Position numbers and translations under genes: made by a program. From the NCBI RefSeq assembly GCF_034930985.1, contig NZ_JAYGIM010000007.1, positions 186,001 to 250,000 on the forward strand: a stretch of DNA of 64,000 bases, in the 5' to 3' direction. Under the pieces are notes generated by a model. That model made no database searches, was not told the DNA's origin, and saw only the letters and a program-made list of their open reading frames with translations. Position 1 is the stretch's first letter, and each line of letters starts with the position of its first letter. Of this stretch, positions 17,008 through 25,728 are shown in pieces. Source of the DNA: Arcicella lustrica (GTDB lineage: Bacteria; Bacteroidota; Bacteroidia; Cytophagales; Spirosomataceae).

Positions 17008-18312
17008 ATGATGCGTATTATTACTCCTTTCTTGTTTTTGATGGTACTTGGGTTTTCGTCTTGCAATACCAATAAAGTATCGATGAAATCTACGGCTAAA
17101 TTAATTCAGCAATCAACAACCTTTGCTCAGAACCAAACAGGAATTGTTTTTTATGATATTGCTGAACAAAAAATAGTTTTTGAACAAGAAGCAAATCGTT
17201 ACTTCATGCCTGCTTCCAATACAAAATTGTTTACTTTTTATGCTAGTTTGAAAACTTTGGGCGATTCTATTCCTGCTTTTCATTATAAAGTATCGGGTGA
17301 TTCCTTGATTTTGTGGGGAACTGGTGACCCGTCTTTTCTAAATCCAGATTTAGCGAAAAGTAAAGTCTATGATTTTTTGAAAAATCGTTCTGAAAAAATC
17401 TATTTCTCGAATGATAATTTCACAGGAACTTTCTTCGGACAAGGTTGGGCTTGGGACGATTACAATGATTATTATGCGGCAGAAATTTCAGGATTTCCAA
17501 TTCATGGAAATGTAGTTCGATTCAAAGCAAATACACAAAAAACTTTGTCGGTCACGCCTAGACTTTTCGAGAATAAAGCTTATGAATGGTCGAATGAGAA
17601 TAATTTTTCCATTCAGCGAGATTTAGGAGCCAATTTATTTAGTCATCCCAATACTCAAAAAATGAAGGCAAATTTTGTACAAGATGTTCCTTTCAAAACT
17701 GGCGTCGAAATTACCGTTGCTTTATTAAGCGATACTTTGAAAAAAGAAGTAACGATGATTAATAAAGCGCTGGATAAATCAGCCAAAGTATTTTATAGTT
17801 TGCCAGCAGACAGTTTATACAAAAGAATGTTGCACGTCAGCGATAACATGATTGCCGAACATTTAATGTTATTAAATGCCGATATTTTAACGGGCGAATT
17901 GAATGTTAGTAAAGGAATTGATGCCGCAAAAAAACAGTTGATGAGTGATTTACCAGATGCCTCAAGATGGGTGGATGGCTCTGGGCTTTCACGCTATAAT
18001 TTGTTTACGCCAAGAAGTATCGTGAAACTTTTACAAAATATTTACCAAACAGTTCCGCAAGAAAGACTATTTAAATTACTTCCTGCGGCTGGAAAATCTG
18101 GCATTTTAAAGAGTTTACCTTCCAGCGAAGAAACTTTTATTTTTGCCAAATCTGGTTCTTTTAGCAATAATTATAACCTTAGCGGTTACTTGATTACTAA
18201 AAAAGGGAAAGTGTTAATCTTCAGCATTATGAACAATAGTTTCTTGAAACCAATGTCAGAAATCAGAAAAGAAGTAACGAAGATTTTGACGGAAGTGCAT
18301 GAGAAAAACTAA
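17008..18312 (+). CDS. dacB: D-alanyl-D-alanine carboxypeptidase/endopeptidase (PBP4 type), lipoprotein
   Basis: 434 aa. Lipoprotein signal with Cys19 (GFSSC). Serine penicillin-binding motifs in order: SxxK in MPASNTKL, SxN in VSDNMIAEHL, and the KTG box as KSGSFSN. The PBP4 family trims peptidoglycan stem peptides and cuts cross-links. The protein is somewhat short for PBP4 (the insert domain between SxxK and SxN is about 200 residues). Two ATGs (17008 and 17011) are adjacent; either gives the same leader. Its stop codon directly touches the stop codon of the convergent LytTR gene. Confidence 0.9.
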   Translation: MMRIITPFLFLMVLGFSSCNTNKVSMKSTAKLIQQSTTFAQNQTGIVFYDIAEQKIVFEQEANRYFMPASNTKLFTFYASLKTLGDSIPAFHYKVSGDSLILWGTGDPSFLNPDLAKSKVYDFLKNRSEKIYFSNDNFTGTFFGQGWAWDDYNDYYAAEISGFPIHGNVVRFKANTQKTLSVTPRLFENKAYEWSNENNFSIQRDLGANLFSHPNTQKMKANFVQDVPFKTGVEITVALLSDTLKKEVTMINKALDKSAKVFYSLPADSLYKRMLHVSDNMIAEHLMLLNADILTGELNVSKGIDAAKKQLMSDLPDASRWVDGSGLSRYNLFTPRSIVKLLQNIYQTVPQERLFKLLPAAGKSGILKSLPSSEETFIFAKSGSFSNNYNLSGYLITKKGKVLIFSIMNNSFLKPMSEIRKEVTKILTEVHEKN

Positions 18313-19203
18313 TTACTTCAATTCATACACAATTTCAGAATATCGTCGGGCTACAGGAATTACGAAATCACTTTCGTTCAAGTGTAATTTATAACCTTGT
18401 GCATTGCCCGTTACTTTGTCAACTTTATCAAGATTCACGATAAATGAACGATGACAACGAACAATTTGTGTTTGAGCAATCTGCCCTTCAAGCCTTGTTA
18501 AACTACTTCTGATTAATTCTTTTTGAAAAATATCTTCTTTCAGAAATACAACAGTCGAATAATTATCACTTGATTCTATGTAAAAAAATGAATTGGGCGA
18601 TAAAGTAATGGTGTCTTTCCCGTTTTCGGCAATTAATATTATTTCGTTTGTTGTTGATACTTCTTCAATATTTTTTTCTGGAAAATGGCTTGGCTGAGGC
18701 GGTTTACTGTACTGTTTTAAGTAAAAAATATAGTTGATTAAAATAATGCCTGTGGCTGGAAATACGCCCAACACGAGTGTATAAATTACCATAGAAACCA
18801 GATTCAGCATATTGAAACCTTTTGCGATATAATATTGAGTATAAAGTACATTGATTGCCATGATTGAAAGCACATTCAAGGCAACCATTCCCATTTCTCT
18901 GCCAACCGTCCACCGTTCTTCTTGGAAGTAACTGGAGAAAAGCCTTTGAACACCGAAATAAATAAAAAGCATGGTAGCAGAAGTAATGACACCAAATCCT
19001 GTTAAGATGAGAACTTTTGAATCATCATGCCAATTAGCAATACCAAAAGGCTGAAAAAACATTAAAAATGCGCTAATAAAAATACCCGCAGTGAATGAAA
19101 GAAAAAGTTTTCGACGAGTAGAATCGTTATGTGGATAAGGTTGTTGAAGTATTTTTAGCATTTGTGATAAAGCCAATTTTTGTTTAGCATACAATTGGTT
19201 CAC
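18313..19203 (-). CDS. Membrane-anchored LytTR-family transcriptional regulator
   Basis: 296 aa. Four transmembrane helices in the first about 160 residues (for example LFLSFTAGIFISAFLMFF, LILTGFGVITSATMLFIYFG, MVIYTLVLGVFPATGIILI), a linker, then a LytTR DNA-binding domain in the last 100 residues: FFYIESSDNYSTVVF, IVRCHRSFIVNLDKVDKVTG and IPVARRYSEIV are the classic LytTR strands. There is no receiver domain, so this is a membrane one-component regulator, a type frequent in Bacteroidota. Targets unknown. It ends at the first base after the dacB stop with no terminator between. Confidence 0.9.
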   Translation of the reverse strand: MNQLYAKQKLALSQMLKILQQPYPHNDSTRRKLFLSFTAGIFISAFLMFFQPFGIANWHDDSKVLILTGFGVITSATMLFIYFGVQRLFSSYFQEERWTVGREMGMVALNVLSIMAINVLYTQYYIAKGFNMLNLVSMVIYTLVLGVFPATGIILINYIFYLKQYSKPPQPSHFPEKNIEEVSTTNEIILIAENGKDTITLSPNSFFYIESSDNYSTVVFLKEDIFQKELIRSSLTRLEGQIAQTQIVRCHRSFIVNLDKVDKVTGNAQGYKLHLNESDFVIPVARRYSEIVYELK

Positions 19204-19260
19204 ACGAAATTAATAAGAAGCCAGTCGAAATAAGAAAATGAATGCAAGAATACTTCAAAA

Positions 19261-19296
19261 AATAATCCTCAACATAAATTTATGCTGAGGATTATT
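19261..19296. terminator. Terminator downstream of acyl-CoA dehydrogenase
   Basis: AATAATCCTCA-a-CATAAA pairs with TTTATG-c-TGAGGATTATT, flanked by A and T runs on both sides. Confidence 0.85.
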
Positions 19297-19297
19297 T

Positions 19298-20446
19298 TTA
19301 AGAGATTGGATATTCTTTTAGTACTTCTCTCGCAATTACGATTTTCTGAATTTCAGAAGTACCTTCTCCGATGGTACAAAGTTTTGCATCTCGATAAAAC
19401 TTTTCAACAGGAAAATCTTTGGTATAACCATAACCTCCAAAAATCTGAACAGCATCCGTTGCTACTTCTACTGCCACTTCCGACGCATAATATTTTGCCA
19501 TGGCGGCTTCTTTTGTAAGATGCGTTCCTTCCATTTTAAGGTCGGCTGCGTGAAGCGTCATCAATTCAGCTCCATGAATTTTTGTTGCCATTTCAGCCAA
19601 TTTAAAGCTGATTCCTTGAAAATTAGCGATGGCTTGTCCAAATTGTTGACGCTCTTGCGCATAACGAGCAGCGGCTTTCATTGCCCCTTTGGCAATTCCT
19701 AAAGAAAGTGCTGCGATGGAAATACGTCCGCCATCCAAAATTTTCATGGCTTGTTTAAAGCCTTCTCCTTCGTTTCCTAAACGAGCCGAAACAGGCACAA
19801 CGCAATCTTCTAAAATTACTTCTGCCGTTTCAGAAGCACGCATTCCTAATTTATTTTCTTTTTTGCCAAATTTCAAACCAGTATTTGAACGTTCTACAAT
19901 AAAAGCCGTGGCATTATCTCTTGTTCCTAATGCTCCTGTTCTTGCCATAATAACCAAAATGTCACTTGATTTTCCATGAGTAATCCAGCATTTTGAACCA
20001 TTGATGATATAGTTGTCGCCTTCTCTGTGGGCTACACACTGCATTCTGGCAGAATCCGAACCAGTATTGGCTTCTGTTAAAGCCCATGCTCCAATAAAAT
20101 TACCCGAAGCCAATTGGGGTAAATATTGTTGTTTTTGATTTTCTGAACCAAATTGTAAAATATGATTGGTACACAATGAATTATGTGCCGCAACCGATAA
20201 ACCGATTGAACCACAAACCTGTGCAATTTCGTCGATAACTGCCACGTATTCATGATATCCTAAGCCTGCCCCGCCATATTCTTCTGGTACGAGTACGCCT
20301 AGAAAGCCTTGTTCGCCCAATTGTTTCATTAAATCTATCGGGAAAATTTGGGCTTCGTCCCATTCCATTACATGAGGACGAATTTTACGTTCGGCAAACT
20401 CTTTAGCACTTTGTCGGACTAAGGTTAATTGTTCTGATTTGTACAT
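19298..20446 (-). CDS. Acyl-CoA dehydrogenase
   Basis: 382 aa, the usual length. FAD enzyme that oxidises acyl-CoA to trans-2-enoyl-CoA. Family signposts: GVLVPEEYGGAGLGY, WALTEANTGSDSARM, NGSKCWITHG, the ACAD signature region LGMRASETAEVILEDC, and the C-terminal QIFGGYGYTKDFPVEKFYRDAK...IGEGTSEIQ, which carries the catalytic glutamate (EGTSEIQ) of the short/branched-chain group. A second acyl-CoA dehydrogenase is at 56818-57981. The next gene upstream, divergent, is an enoyl-CoA hydratase homologue, which fits a beta-oxidation or branched-chain amino-acid setting. Confidence 0.93.
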   Translation of the reverse strand: MYKSEQLTLVRQSAKEFAERKIRPHVMEWDEAQIFPIDLMKQLGEQGFLGVLVPEEYGGAGLGYHEYVAVIDEIAQVCGSIGLSVAAHNSLCTNHILQFGSENQKQQYLPQLASGNFIGAWALTEANTGSDSARMQCVAHREGDNYIINGSKCWITHGKSSDILVIMARTGALGTRDNATAFIVERSNTGLKFGKKENKLGMRASETAEVILEDCVVPVSARLGNEGEGFKQAMKILDGGRISIAALSLGIAKGAMKAAARYAQERQQFGQAIANFQGISFKLAEMATKIHGAELMTLHAADLKMEGTHLTKEAAMAKYYASEVAVEVATDAVQIFGGYGYTKDFPVEKFYRDAKLCTIGEGTSEIQKIVIAREVLKEYPIS

Positions 20447-20627
20447 TTTTAAGTTGAATTGTTTGTTGAGATTGTTTAATTTACTTTTATTAATAGATTT
20501 TCTTCATTCTTTTGATTGTTTTCAATACATTAAATGAAAGCTATTTATAAAATTATTCTTTTATTTATTTGTAATTTAATGTTATTAAAATCAAAATAAT
20601 ACTGTAATATCTAAAAATAATTTTATT

Positions 20628-21404
20628 ATGCAAGATACTCAAAGACATACTATCAGGTTGGAAGAGCTAGAAGGAGGTATTGTAAAGCTAGTATTTGGAA
20701 ATCCGCCAACAAATGCCATGTCTATTGTACTTTTGGAAGAATTGGCAATGACCATAGAAAAATTAGGAGAACAAGAAGAAGTACAAATCATTATTCTGCA
20801 AAGTGAAGGTGATAGAACTTTTTGTTCTGGAGCAGATTTTACAGAATTGATGGCAATTGAAGACACAATGTCTGGTAGAATATTTTTTTCTGGCTTTGCC
20901 AAAGTGATAAATTCTTGTCGAAAATCTTCTAAAATAATAATAGGAAGAGTTCAAGGAAAAGCCATTGGCGGCGGAGTTGGCTTGGCGGCAGCAACAGATC
21001 ATTGTTTTGCAACCCAATTTGCGGCTATCAAATTAAGCGAACTAAGTATCGGAATCATTCCTGCTGTGATTGAACCCGCAGTGGAACGTAAAATTGGACT
21101 TTCCTCATTTTCGGTACTTGCTTTAAAAGCAACAGAATTTTTTACTGCTGATTGGGCAAAAGAAAAAGGCTTGTACATGGAAATGTTTGAAACAACTACA
21201 GAAATGGACGAAGCCGTTCTTAGTTTGGCAAGAAGTTTATCAAAATATAATCCAGAAGCATTGAAGGAACTCAAAAGAATACTCTGGAAAAACACTGACC
21301 ATTGGGATTCACTCTTGCTTGAGAGAGCTGAAATTAGTGGAAAGCTTGTGCTAAGTAATTTTACTAAAGAAACTTTACAAGCCTTTAAAGCCAAGAATGG
21401 ATAG
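20628..21404 (+). CDS. Enoyl-CoA hydratase/isomerase (crotonase) family protein
   Basis: 258 aa. Crotonase fold: oxyanion-hole segments RTFCSGADFTEL and GRVQGKAIGGGVGLAAATDHCFA. In classic hydratases the second motif reads GGG-x-E-LA; here glycine stands in place of the first catalytic glutamate (GGGVGLA), while the second glutamate is kept in KLSELSIGIIP. Enzymes with GGGVGL include some methylglutaconyl-CoA hydratase-like and isomerase/decarboxylase members (from memory), so leucine degradation is possible, in line with HMG-CoA lyase at 30872, but this is inference. Monocistronic, divergent from the acyl-CoA dehydrogenase. Confidence 0.88.
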   Translation: MQDTQRHTIRLEELEGGIVKLVFGNPPTNAMSIVLLEELAMTIEKLGEQEEVQIIILQSEGDRTFCSGADFTELMAIEDTMSGRIFFSGFAKVINSCRKSSKIIIGRVQGKAIGGGVGLAAATDHCFATQFAAIKLSELSIGIIPAVIEPAVERKIGLSSFSVLALKATEFFTADWAKEKGLYMEMFETTTEMDEAVLSLARSLSKYNPEALKELKRILWKNTDHWDSLLLERAEISGKLVLSNFTKETLQAFKAKNG

Positions 21405-21943
21405 AAGTTTGTTTCAAATTGCAACATTTTCAGTTTGAATTGCGCATTTTTAATTTTAAGAAGTAATATATAACCGAAGCATATTTATAGTCATTACTTA
21501 TCTCAGTTTTATACTTAGTATCTATTTTTCGAGATGAGAAATATTACTCAGGAGAATCTTTTGTGTTTTGTAAAAATAATTACTCAAATCTCCCTTGCAT
21601 CTTAGCAGAAAAGTTGTAATATTAAAAGAAAGAGTATGACTTCCTAGCCGTCAATAACAGCAGATTCTTTCTATCGTAATAGAGTTTTAAGAGGCTTTTT
21701 TTGTGAAAAAATAATTGAATTGGCGAAAATCCCCTAAAACTCCAAATATTAAATTTTCAAAAAAAAATCTACCAAATTTTCAATTCTTAGGATATTACAA
21801 TAAATTTGAATGGCGGAAGTATTTTACCGTTAAATAATTATATAACACTTTTTTACATTTAATTTTGGAATTTTACATGGATTTATTAGTTTTGTCCAAA
21901 ATTAAATGCTCTATAATTCCAATTACCCAAATTACGATGCAAA
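21405..21943. other. Non-coding gap before the AraC-type gene
   Basis: 539 bp, AT-rich, no credible ORF. A promoter for the downstream gene is visible at its 3' end; no terminator-grade hairpin is seen after the enoyl-CoA hydratase gene. Confidence 0.6.
21864..21894 (+). promoter_or_regulatory. Bacteroidota-type promoter for the AraC-type gene
   Basis: TTTG at 21864-21867, 19-bp spacer, TAGTTTTG at 21887-21894, matching the TTTG-N(17-22)-TAnnTTTG consensus. Predicted start of transcription is about 21901, some 43 bp before the ATG. Confidence 0.6.
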
Positions 21944-22870
21944 ATGGAAGATTATAATAAGATAATTGAATCGCTAGGCGTGAAGTTTATCAAGTCACGT
22001 AACATTAGAATATTACAACCTATCCGTATCAAAAACTTTTATGATGTAGAAAATACACTCTTGATTTTGTACAACGGCGAGGTTTCTTTTGGCGAGGAAG
22101 CAATCCATGCTGAGGTTGGAGACATGCTTTTTATCCCTGGTGGAAAAATGCTTTCGATAACCTATGGTAATGCTGACAAACCAAAAGCTATATCAAATGA
22201 GGAATTTATGACTCATAGAGAGTCTTATTTTGAATATAACCTTGAGCCTTCAAGAATCGGGCAAATGGAGAATTCATTTGGTATGGTTGCTTTTGAGGCA
22301 AAAGTTTTTGATTCGGTAAACTTCTTTACTTCTTTAGATATTCCACCATTCTTAATCAAAAGAGACGATAAACTAGCCCACATGCTAGCGGAGATTTTGA
22401 AAGAAGATATGACGGATATTCTTGGTAAAGGTCGTGTCATCAAAATTAAAACGGAAGAGATTGTTATCGAAATTATTCGTTACATCATCAAAAACCGTTT
22501 GTTTGTTGAACAATTAGCAACCAACAGTACTTATTTCAAAGATCCACGCTTGATTGATATTTTTGCATATATCAAAGATAATATCGGTGGAGATTTATCG
22601 AATAAAGTATTAGCAAACGTTGCAAACGTTTCTGAAGACTACGTTGGTCAGTATTTCAAAATGTTGACAGGTATTAATCCTCAAGATTATATCGAATATC
22701 AAAGAATGGAAGCGGCTGTAGGTTTGTTAAGAACTTCTAAGAAATCTATTCGTGCTATCGGTGCTGATGTAGGTTATAAAGATACTGCATACTTCTGTCG
22801 TCGTTTCAAAATGATGTTTGGTATTCCTGCAGGAAAAATGAGACGTAGAGAATCGTTAATGAATTTGTAA
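21944..22870 (+). CDS. AraC-family transcriptional regulator
   Basis: 308 aa. The N-terminal half is a cupin-like sensor (LLILYNGEVSFGEEAIHAEVGDMLFIPGGKM); the C-terminal 100 residues are the two-helix-turn-helix AraC domain: NKVLANVANVSEDYVGQYFKMLTGINPQDYIEYQRM and SIRAIGADVGYKDTAYFCRRFKMMFGIPAGKMR. The second HTH is very well preserved. Ligand and targets unknown. Transcribed alone from the promoter at 21864-21894. Confidence 0.9.
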   Translation: MEDYNKIIESLGVKFIKSRNIRILQPIRIKNFYDVENTLLILYNGEVSFGEEAIHAEVGDMLFIPGGKMLSITYGNADKPKAISNEEFMTHRESYFEYNLEPSRIGQMENSFGMVAFEAKVFDSVNFFTSLDIPPFLIKRDDKLAHMLAEILKEDMTDILGKGRVIKIKTEEIVIEIIRYIIKNRLFVEQLATNSTYFKDPRLIDIFAYIKDNIGGDLSNKVLANVANVSEDYVGQYFKMLTGINPQDYIEYQRMEAAVGLLRTSKKSIRAIGADVGYKDTAYFCRRFKMMFGIPAGKMRRRESLMNL

Positions 22871-22935
22871 TTAGCAGCTGTTAGCTTTGAGCGATGAGCT
22901 TCGAGATTATGTTTATAAAGTTGTTTAGATATTAG

Positions 22936-22964
22936 AAAAGCCGCTGAATTTCAGTGGCTTTTTT
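22936..22964 (+). terminator. Terminator after the AraC-type gene
   Basis: AAAAGCCGCTGAA/TTCAGTGGCTTTT stem with one G.T pair, followed by T-runs. Confidence 0.85.
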
Positions 22965-23017
22965 GATTTTTTTACATTCTAATAGTCAAATGAATGTTTA
23001 TTCGATTAAAAATAAGT

Positions 23018-23055
23018 AAAAAAGCTCCGCAGAAATAAATCCTGCGGAGCTTTTT
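23018..23055. terminator. Terminator for rluB-like gene (bidirectional form)
   Basis: AAAAAGCTCCGCAG/CTGCGGAGCTTTTT, 14-bp perfect stem, 10-nt loop. Confidence 0.85.
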
Positions 23056-23134
23056 ATAAAATGGATTGAGAGAAAAGATTCAAGACTTTAAATTATATAA
23101 AAAATCTCATGGCTTACTGCTCAATGCTGATAGC

Positions 23135-25204
23135 TTATTTAAAAAATTTCAATTTCACCACTTCTCTTTCAGATAAGAAACGCCAAGTTCCTCTTGGTAA
23201 ATCCTTTTTGCTTAAACCTGCGAAAGTAGTTCTATCTAATTTTAATACTTCGTAACCTAATGATTCAAAGATACGTCTAACAATTCTATTTCGACCTGAG
23301 TGAATTTTAATACCAACAACCATTCCATCAGGCGTAACCATTCCTAGTTCATCTGCTTTGATTTCACCGTCTTCTAAAGTAACGCCCGCTTTGATTTTCT
23401 CGAAATGTTCTTCTGTCAAAGGTTTGTCTAATTCTACTTGGTATAACTTTTCGATTTCGTTAGAAGGGTGAGTCAATTTATCGGCTAATTCACCATCGTT
23501 CGTCAATAATAAAAGACCAGTTGTGTTTCTGTCTAAACGACCTACTGGGTAGATACGTTCTTCGCAAGCATTTTTCACTAAATCCATTACTGTTTTACGG
23601 TCGTTCGGATCTTCAGTCGTGGTGATAAAATCTTTTGGTTTGTTTACCAAAACATAAACCATTTTCTCACGATTCAATTTCTTCGTTCCGTACTTAACGA
23701 TGTCGCCAGGTTTTACTTGATAACCCATTTCAGTAACGACTTCGCCATTTACTTTAATAGCTCCCGCTTTGATTAAATCATCAGCTTCACGACGAGAACA
23801 AACGCCTGAATTAGCAATATAACGGTTCAAACGTACATCTGAATTAGATTTATGCTCTGATTTTTCAATCAATTTCTGAACCTTTCTTGGCGCAGTATCT
23901 TTGTACTTATCAAGTTTGTAGTTCGGAGTCCATTTATCAGACTGTTCTACTGGTCTGTGTGCTTTAAAAAGATTCTCTCCTCCGAAATTTGCTTTGGCAG
24001 AACCAAAAGTTTTTTCGGGTCTTTCGCTTCTACTTTTTTTTTCAAAACTTCCTGCATCTGGACGAGGCTTGTTAAAGTCACCTTTATCAAATCTCTTGCC
24101 TACAGGCTTTCTTTTATCTACAAACTCTTTGCGTTCAAAAGCTGGCTTATCACCTTGTGGTTTAAAGTCACGACGCTCTGAGTTAAATTCTCTTCTTTCA
24201 CCTTGTGGTTTGAAGTCACGACGTTCACCTGAATTGAATTCTCTTCTTTCACCTTGTGGTTTGAAATCACGACGTTCACCAGAGTTAAATTCTCTTCTTT
24301 CGCCTTGTGGTTTAAATTCACGACGTTCGCCTGAGTTGAATTCTCTTCTTTCGCCTTGTGGTTTAAATTCACGACGTTCACCTGAGTTGAACTCTCTTCT
24401 TTCTCCTTGTGGTTTGAAATCACGACGCTCGCCAGAGTTGAATTCTCTTCTTTTGCCTTGTGGTTTAAATTCACGACGTTCACCAGAGTTGAACTCTCTT
24501 CTTTCTCCTTGTGGTTTGAAATCACGACGCTCGCCAGAGTTGAATTCTCTTCTTTCGCCTTGCGGTTTGAAATCACGACGTTCGCCTGAGTTAAATTCTC
24601 TTCTTTCGCCTTGTGGTTTGAATTCACGACGTTCACCTGAGTTAAATTCTCTTCTCTCACCCTGTGGTTTGAATTCACGACGTTCACCTGAGTTGAATTC
24701 TCTTCTTTCTCCTTGTGGTTTAAATTCACGACGTTCGCCTGAGTTAAACTCTCTTCTTTCGCCTTGTGGTTTAAATTCACGACGTTCGCCTGAGTTGAAT
24801 TCTCTTCTTTCTCCTTGTGGTTTGAAATCACGACGTTCGCCTGAGTTGAATTCTCTTCTTTCTCCCTGTGGTTTAAAATCACGACGTTCGCCTGAGTTGA
24901 ATTCTCTTCTTTCTCCCTGTGGTTTAAAATCACGACGCTCGCCTGAGTTAAATTCTCTTCTTTCTCCCTGTGGTTTAAAATCACGACGCTCGCCTGAGTT
25001 AAATTCTCTTCTTTCGCCTTGTGGTTTGAAGTCACGACGTTCGCCTGAGTTGAATTCTCTTCTTTCTCCTTGAGGTCTCTCGCCTCCGTAAGTCTTTCTT
25101 GCAGGCACTTCACGTCCTAATTCACGGCTTAACTCGTCTTTTCTTTCACGAGTTTGTTGTCTTCTCTCGAAGCCCAAATCTTCTTTTTCGATTCGCTTTC
25201 TCAT
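23135..25204 (-). CDS. rluB: RluB/RsuA-type pseudouridine synthase with a long repetitive N-terminal tail
   Basis: 689 aa, far longer than normal RluB (about 250-300). Residues 44-348 are 18 tandem copies of a 17-residue unit PQGERREFNSGERR(D/E)FK; one copy has GK for GE and the last lacks a Gly. A second Lys/Arg/Asp-rich linker follows to about 450. Then comes the enzyme: S4 RNA-binding domain (VRLNRYIANSGVCSRREADD), and the catalytic domain with the pseudouridylation Asp in GRLDRNTTGLLLLTNDG (about residue 550), RNRIVRRIFESLGY and LDRTTFAGL. It probably modifies 23S rRNA; the charged disordered tail likely binds RNA (inference). The repeat is in frame, so copy-number changes alter only tail length. 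Confidence 0.9.
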   Translation of the reverse strand: MRKRIEKEDLGFERRQQTRERKDELSRELGREVPARKTYGGERPQGERREFNSGERRDFKPQGERREFNSGERRDFKPQGERREFNSGERRDFKPQGERREFNSGERRDFKPQGERREFNSGERRDFKPQGERREFNSGERREFKPQGERREFNSGERREFKPQGERREFNSGERREFKPQGERREFNSGERREFKPQGERREFNSGERRDFKPQGERREFNSGERRDFKPQGERREFNSGERREFKPQGKRREFNSGERRDFKPQGERREFNSGERREFKPQGERREFNSGERREFKPQGERREFNSGERRDFKPQGERREFNSGERRDFKPQGERREFNSERRDFKPQGDKPAFERKEFVDKRKPVGKRFDKGDFNKPRPDAGSFEKKSRSERPEKTFGSAKANFGGENLFKAHRPVEQSDKWTPNYKLDKYKDTAPRKVQKLIEKSEHKSNSDVRLNRYIANSGVCSRREADDLIKAGAIKVNGEVVTEMGYQVKPGDIVKYGTKKLNREKMVYVLVNKPKDFITTTEDPNDRKTVMDLVKNACEERIYPVGRLDRNTTGLLLLTNDGELADKLTHPSNEIEKLYQVELDKPLTEEHFEKIKAGVTLEDGEIKADELGMVTPDGMVVGIKIHSGRNRIVRRIFESLGYEVLKLDRTTFAGLSKKDLPRGTWRFLSEREVVKLKFFK
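24161..25075 (-). repeat. 18-copy, 51-bp tandem repeat inside rluB
   Basis: 915 bp: 17 units of 51 bp and one of 48 bp, each encoding PQGERREFNSGERR(D/E)FK. Units differ mainly at the D/E codon and at silent third positions. Since 51 is a multiple of 3, other frames stay open across the array and create long false ORFs. Confidence 0.95.
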
Positions 25205-25728
25205 TGTTAATTTTATCGACGATTCCAGAAAATTATCTGTTTCTAAATCGCAGATGTCTTAGTTAAAATATTGCAACATCACTGCTGTAAAATAAAATTT
25301 TCAAATGGCTGAATAGCGAAATAATTTATTGAATAATTAAAAATAAGTTATTCACTTTCAGAAACTTAAAAATTACCTTTTGGCAAAAGGCTCGCAAAGG
25401 TACAATATATTTTAAACTTTAAATACTTATTAAAGTACAAATTTTCAAATATTTTTTTCTTGGTTTATTAAGTCTGATTTTACTAACTCGAAGCTTCTCG
25501 AAATGCGGTAAAATAGCATCCTAAAAACTCCCTGTTTTATCAATTTAGATTTGTTTGAATTTTAAGACTAAATTAAAATCTATCAAGTACAATCATTTTA
25601 CGCCAAAACTCGTTTATAAATTGGTTATATTTACCGTATTCTGAGTAATTTTTACTCCTTTTAAAGGTTTGTGAAAAGGTAAGTTTAGCTTACTCAGATT
25701 AATCAAATCAATTCTCTTAAAGAAAACT
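25205..25728. other. Divergent intergenic region rluB / porE
   Basis: 524 bp, no credible ORF, AT-rich. It should hold promoters in both directions; short inverted pieces such as CTTTTGGCAAAAG occur, but I see no element good enough to call. Confidence 0.6.

Larger units (their letters stand above)
22873..23134. repeat. Inverted pair of 'agctttgagc' repeats enclosing two terminators
   Basis: AGCTGTTAGCTTTGAGCGAT at 22876 and, inverted, the sequence near 23105-23131 (GCTCAATGCTGATAGCTTA) form an imperfect inverted pair. Between them are the terminators at 22936-22964 and 23018-23055. Confidence 0.5.

Noticed and set aside
23994..25113. Long ORFs of 359 aa (plus) and 331 aa (minus, other frame) across the RluB repeats
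   Set aside because: They are shadows of the 51-bp repeat; 51 is a multiple of 3, so every frame without a stop in one unit stays open. The RluB frame continues into a clear enzyme domain, the others do not.
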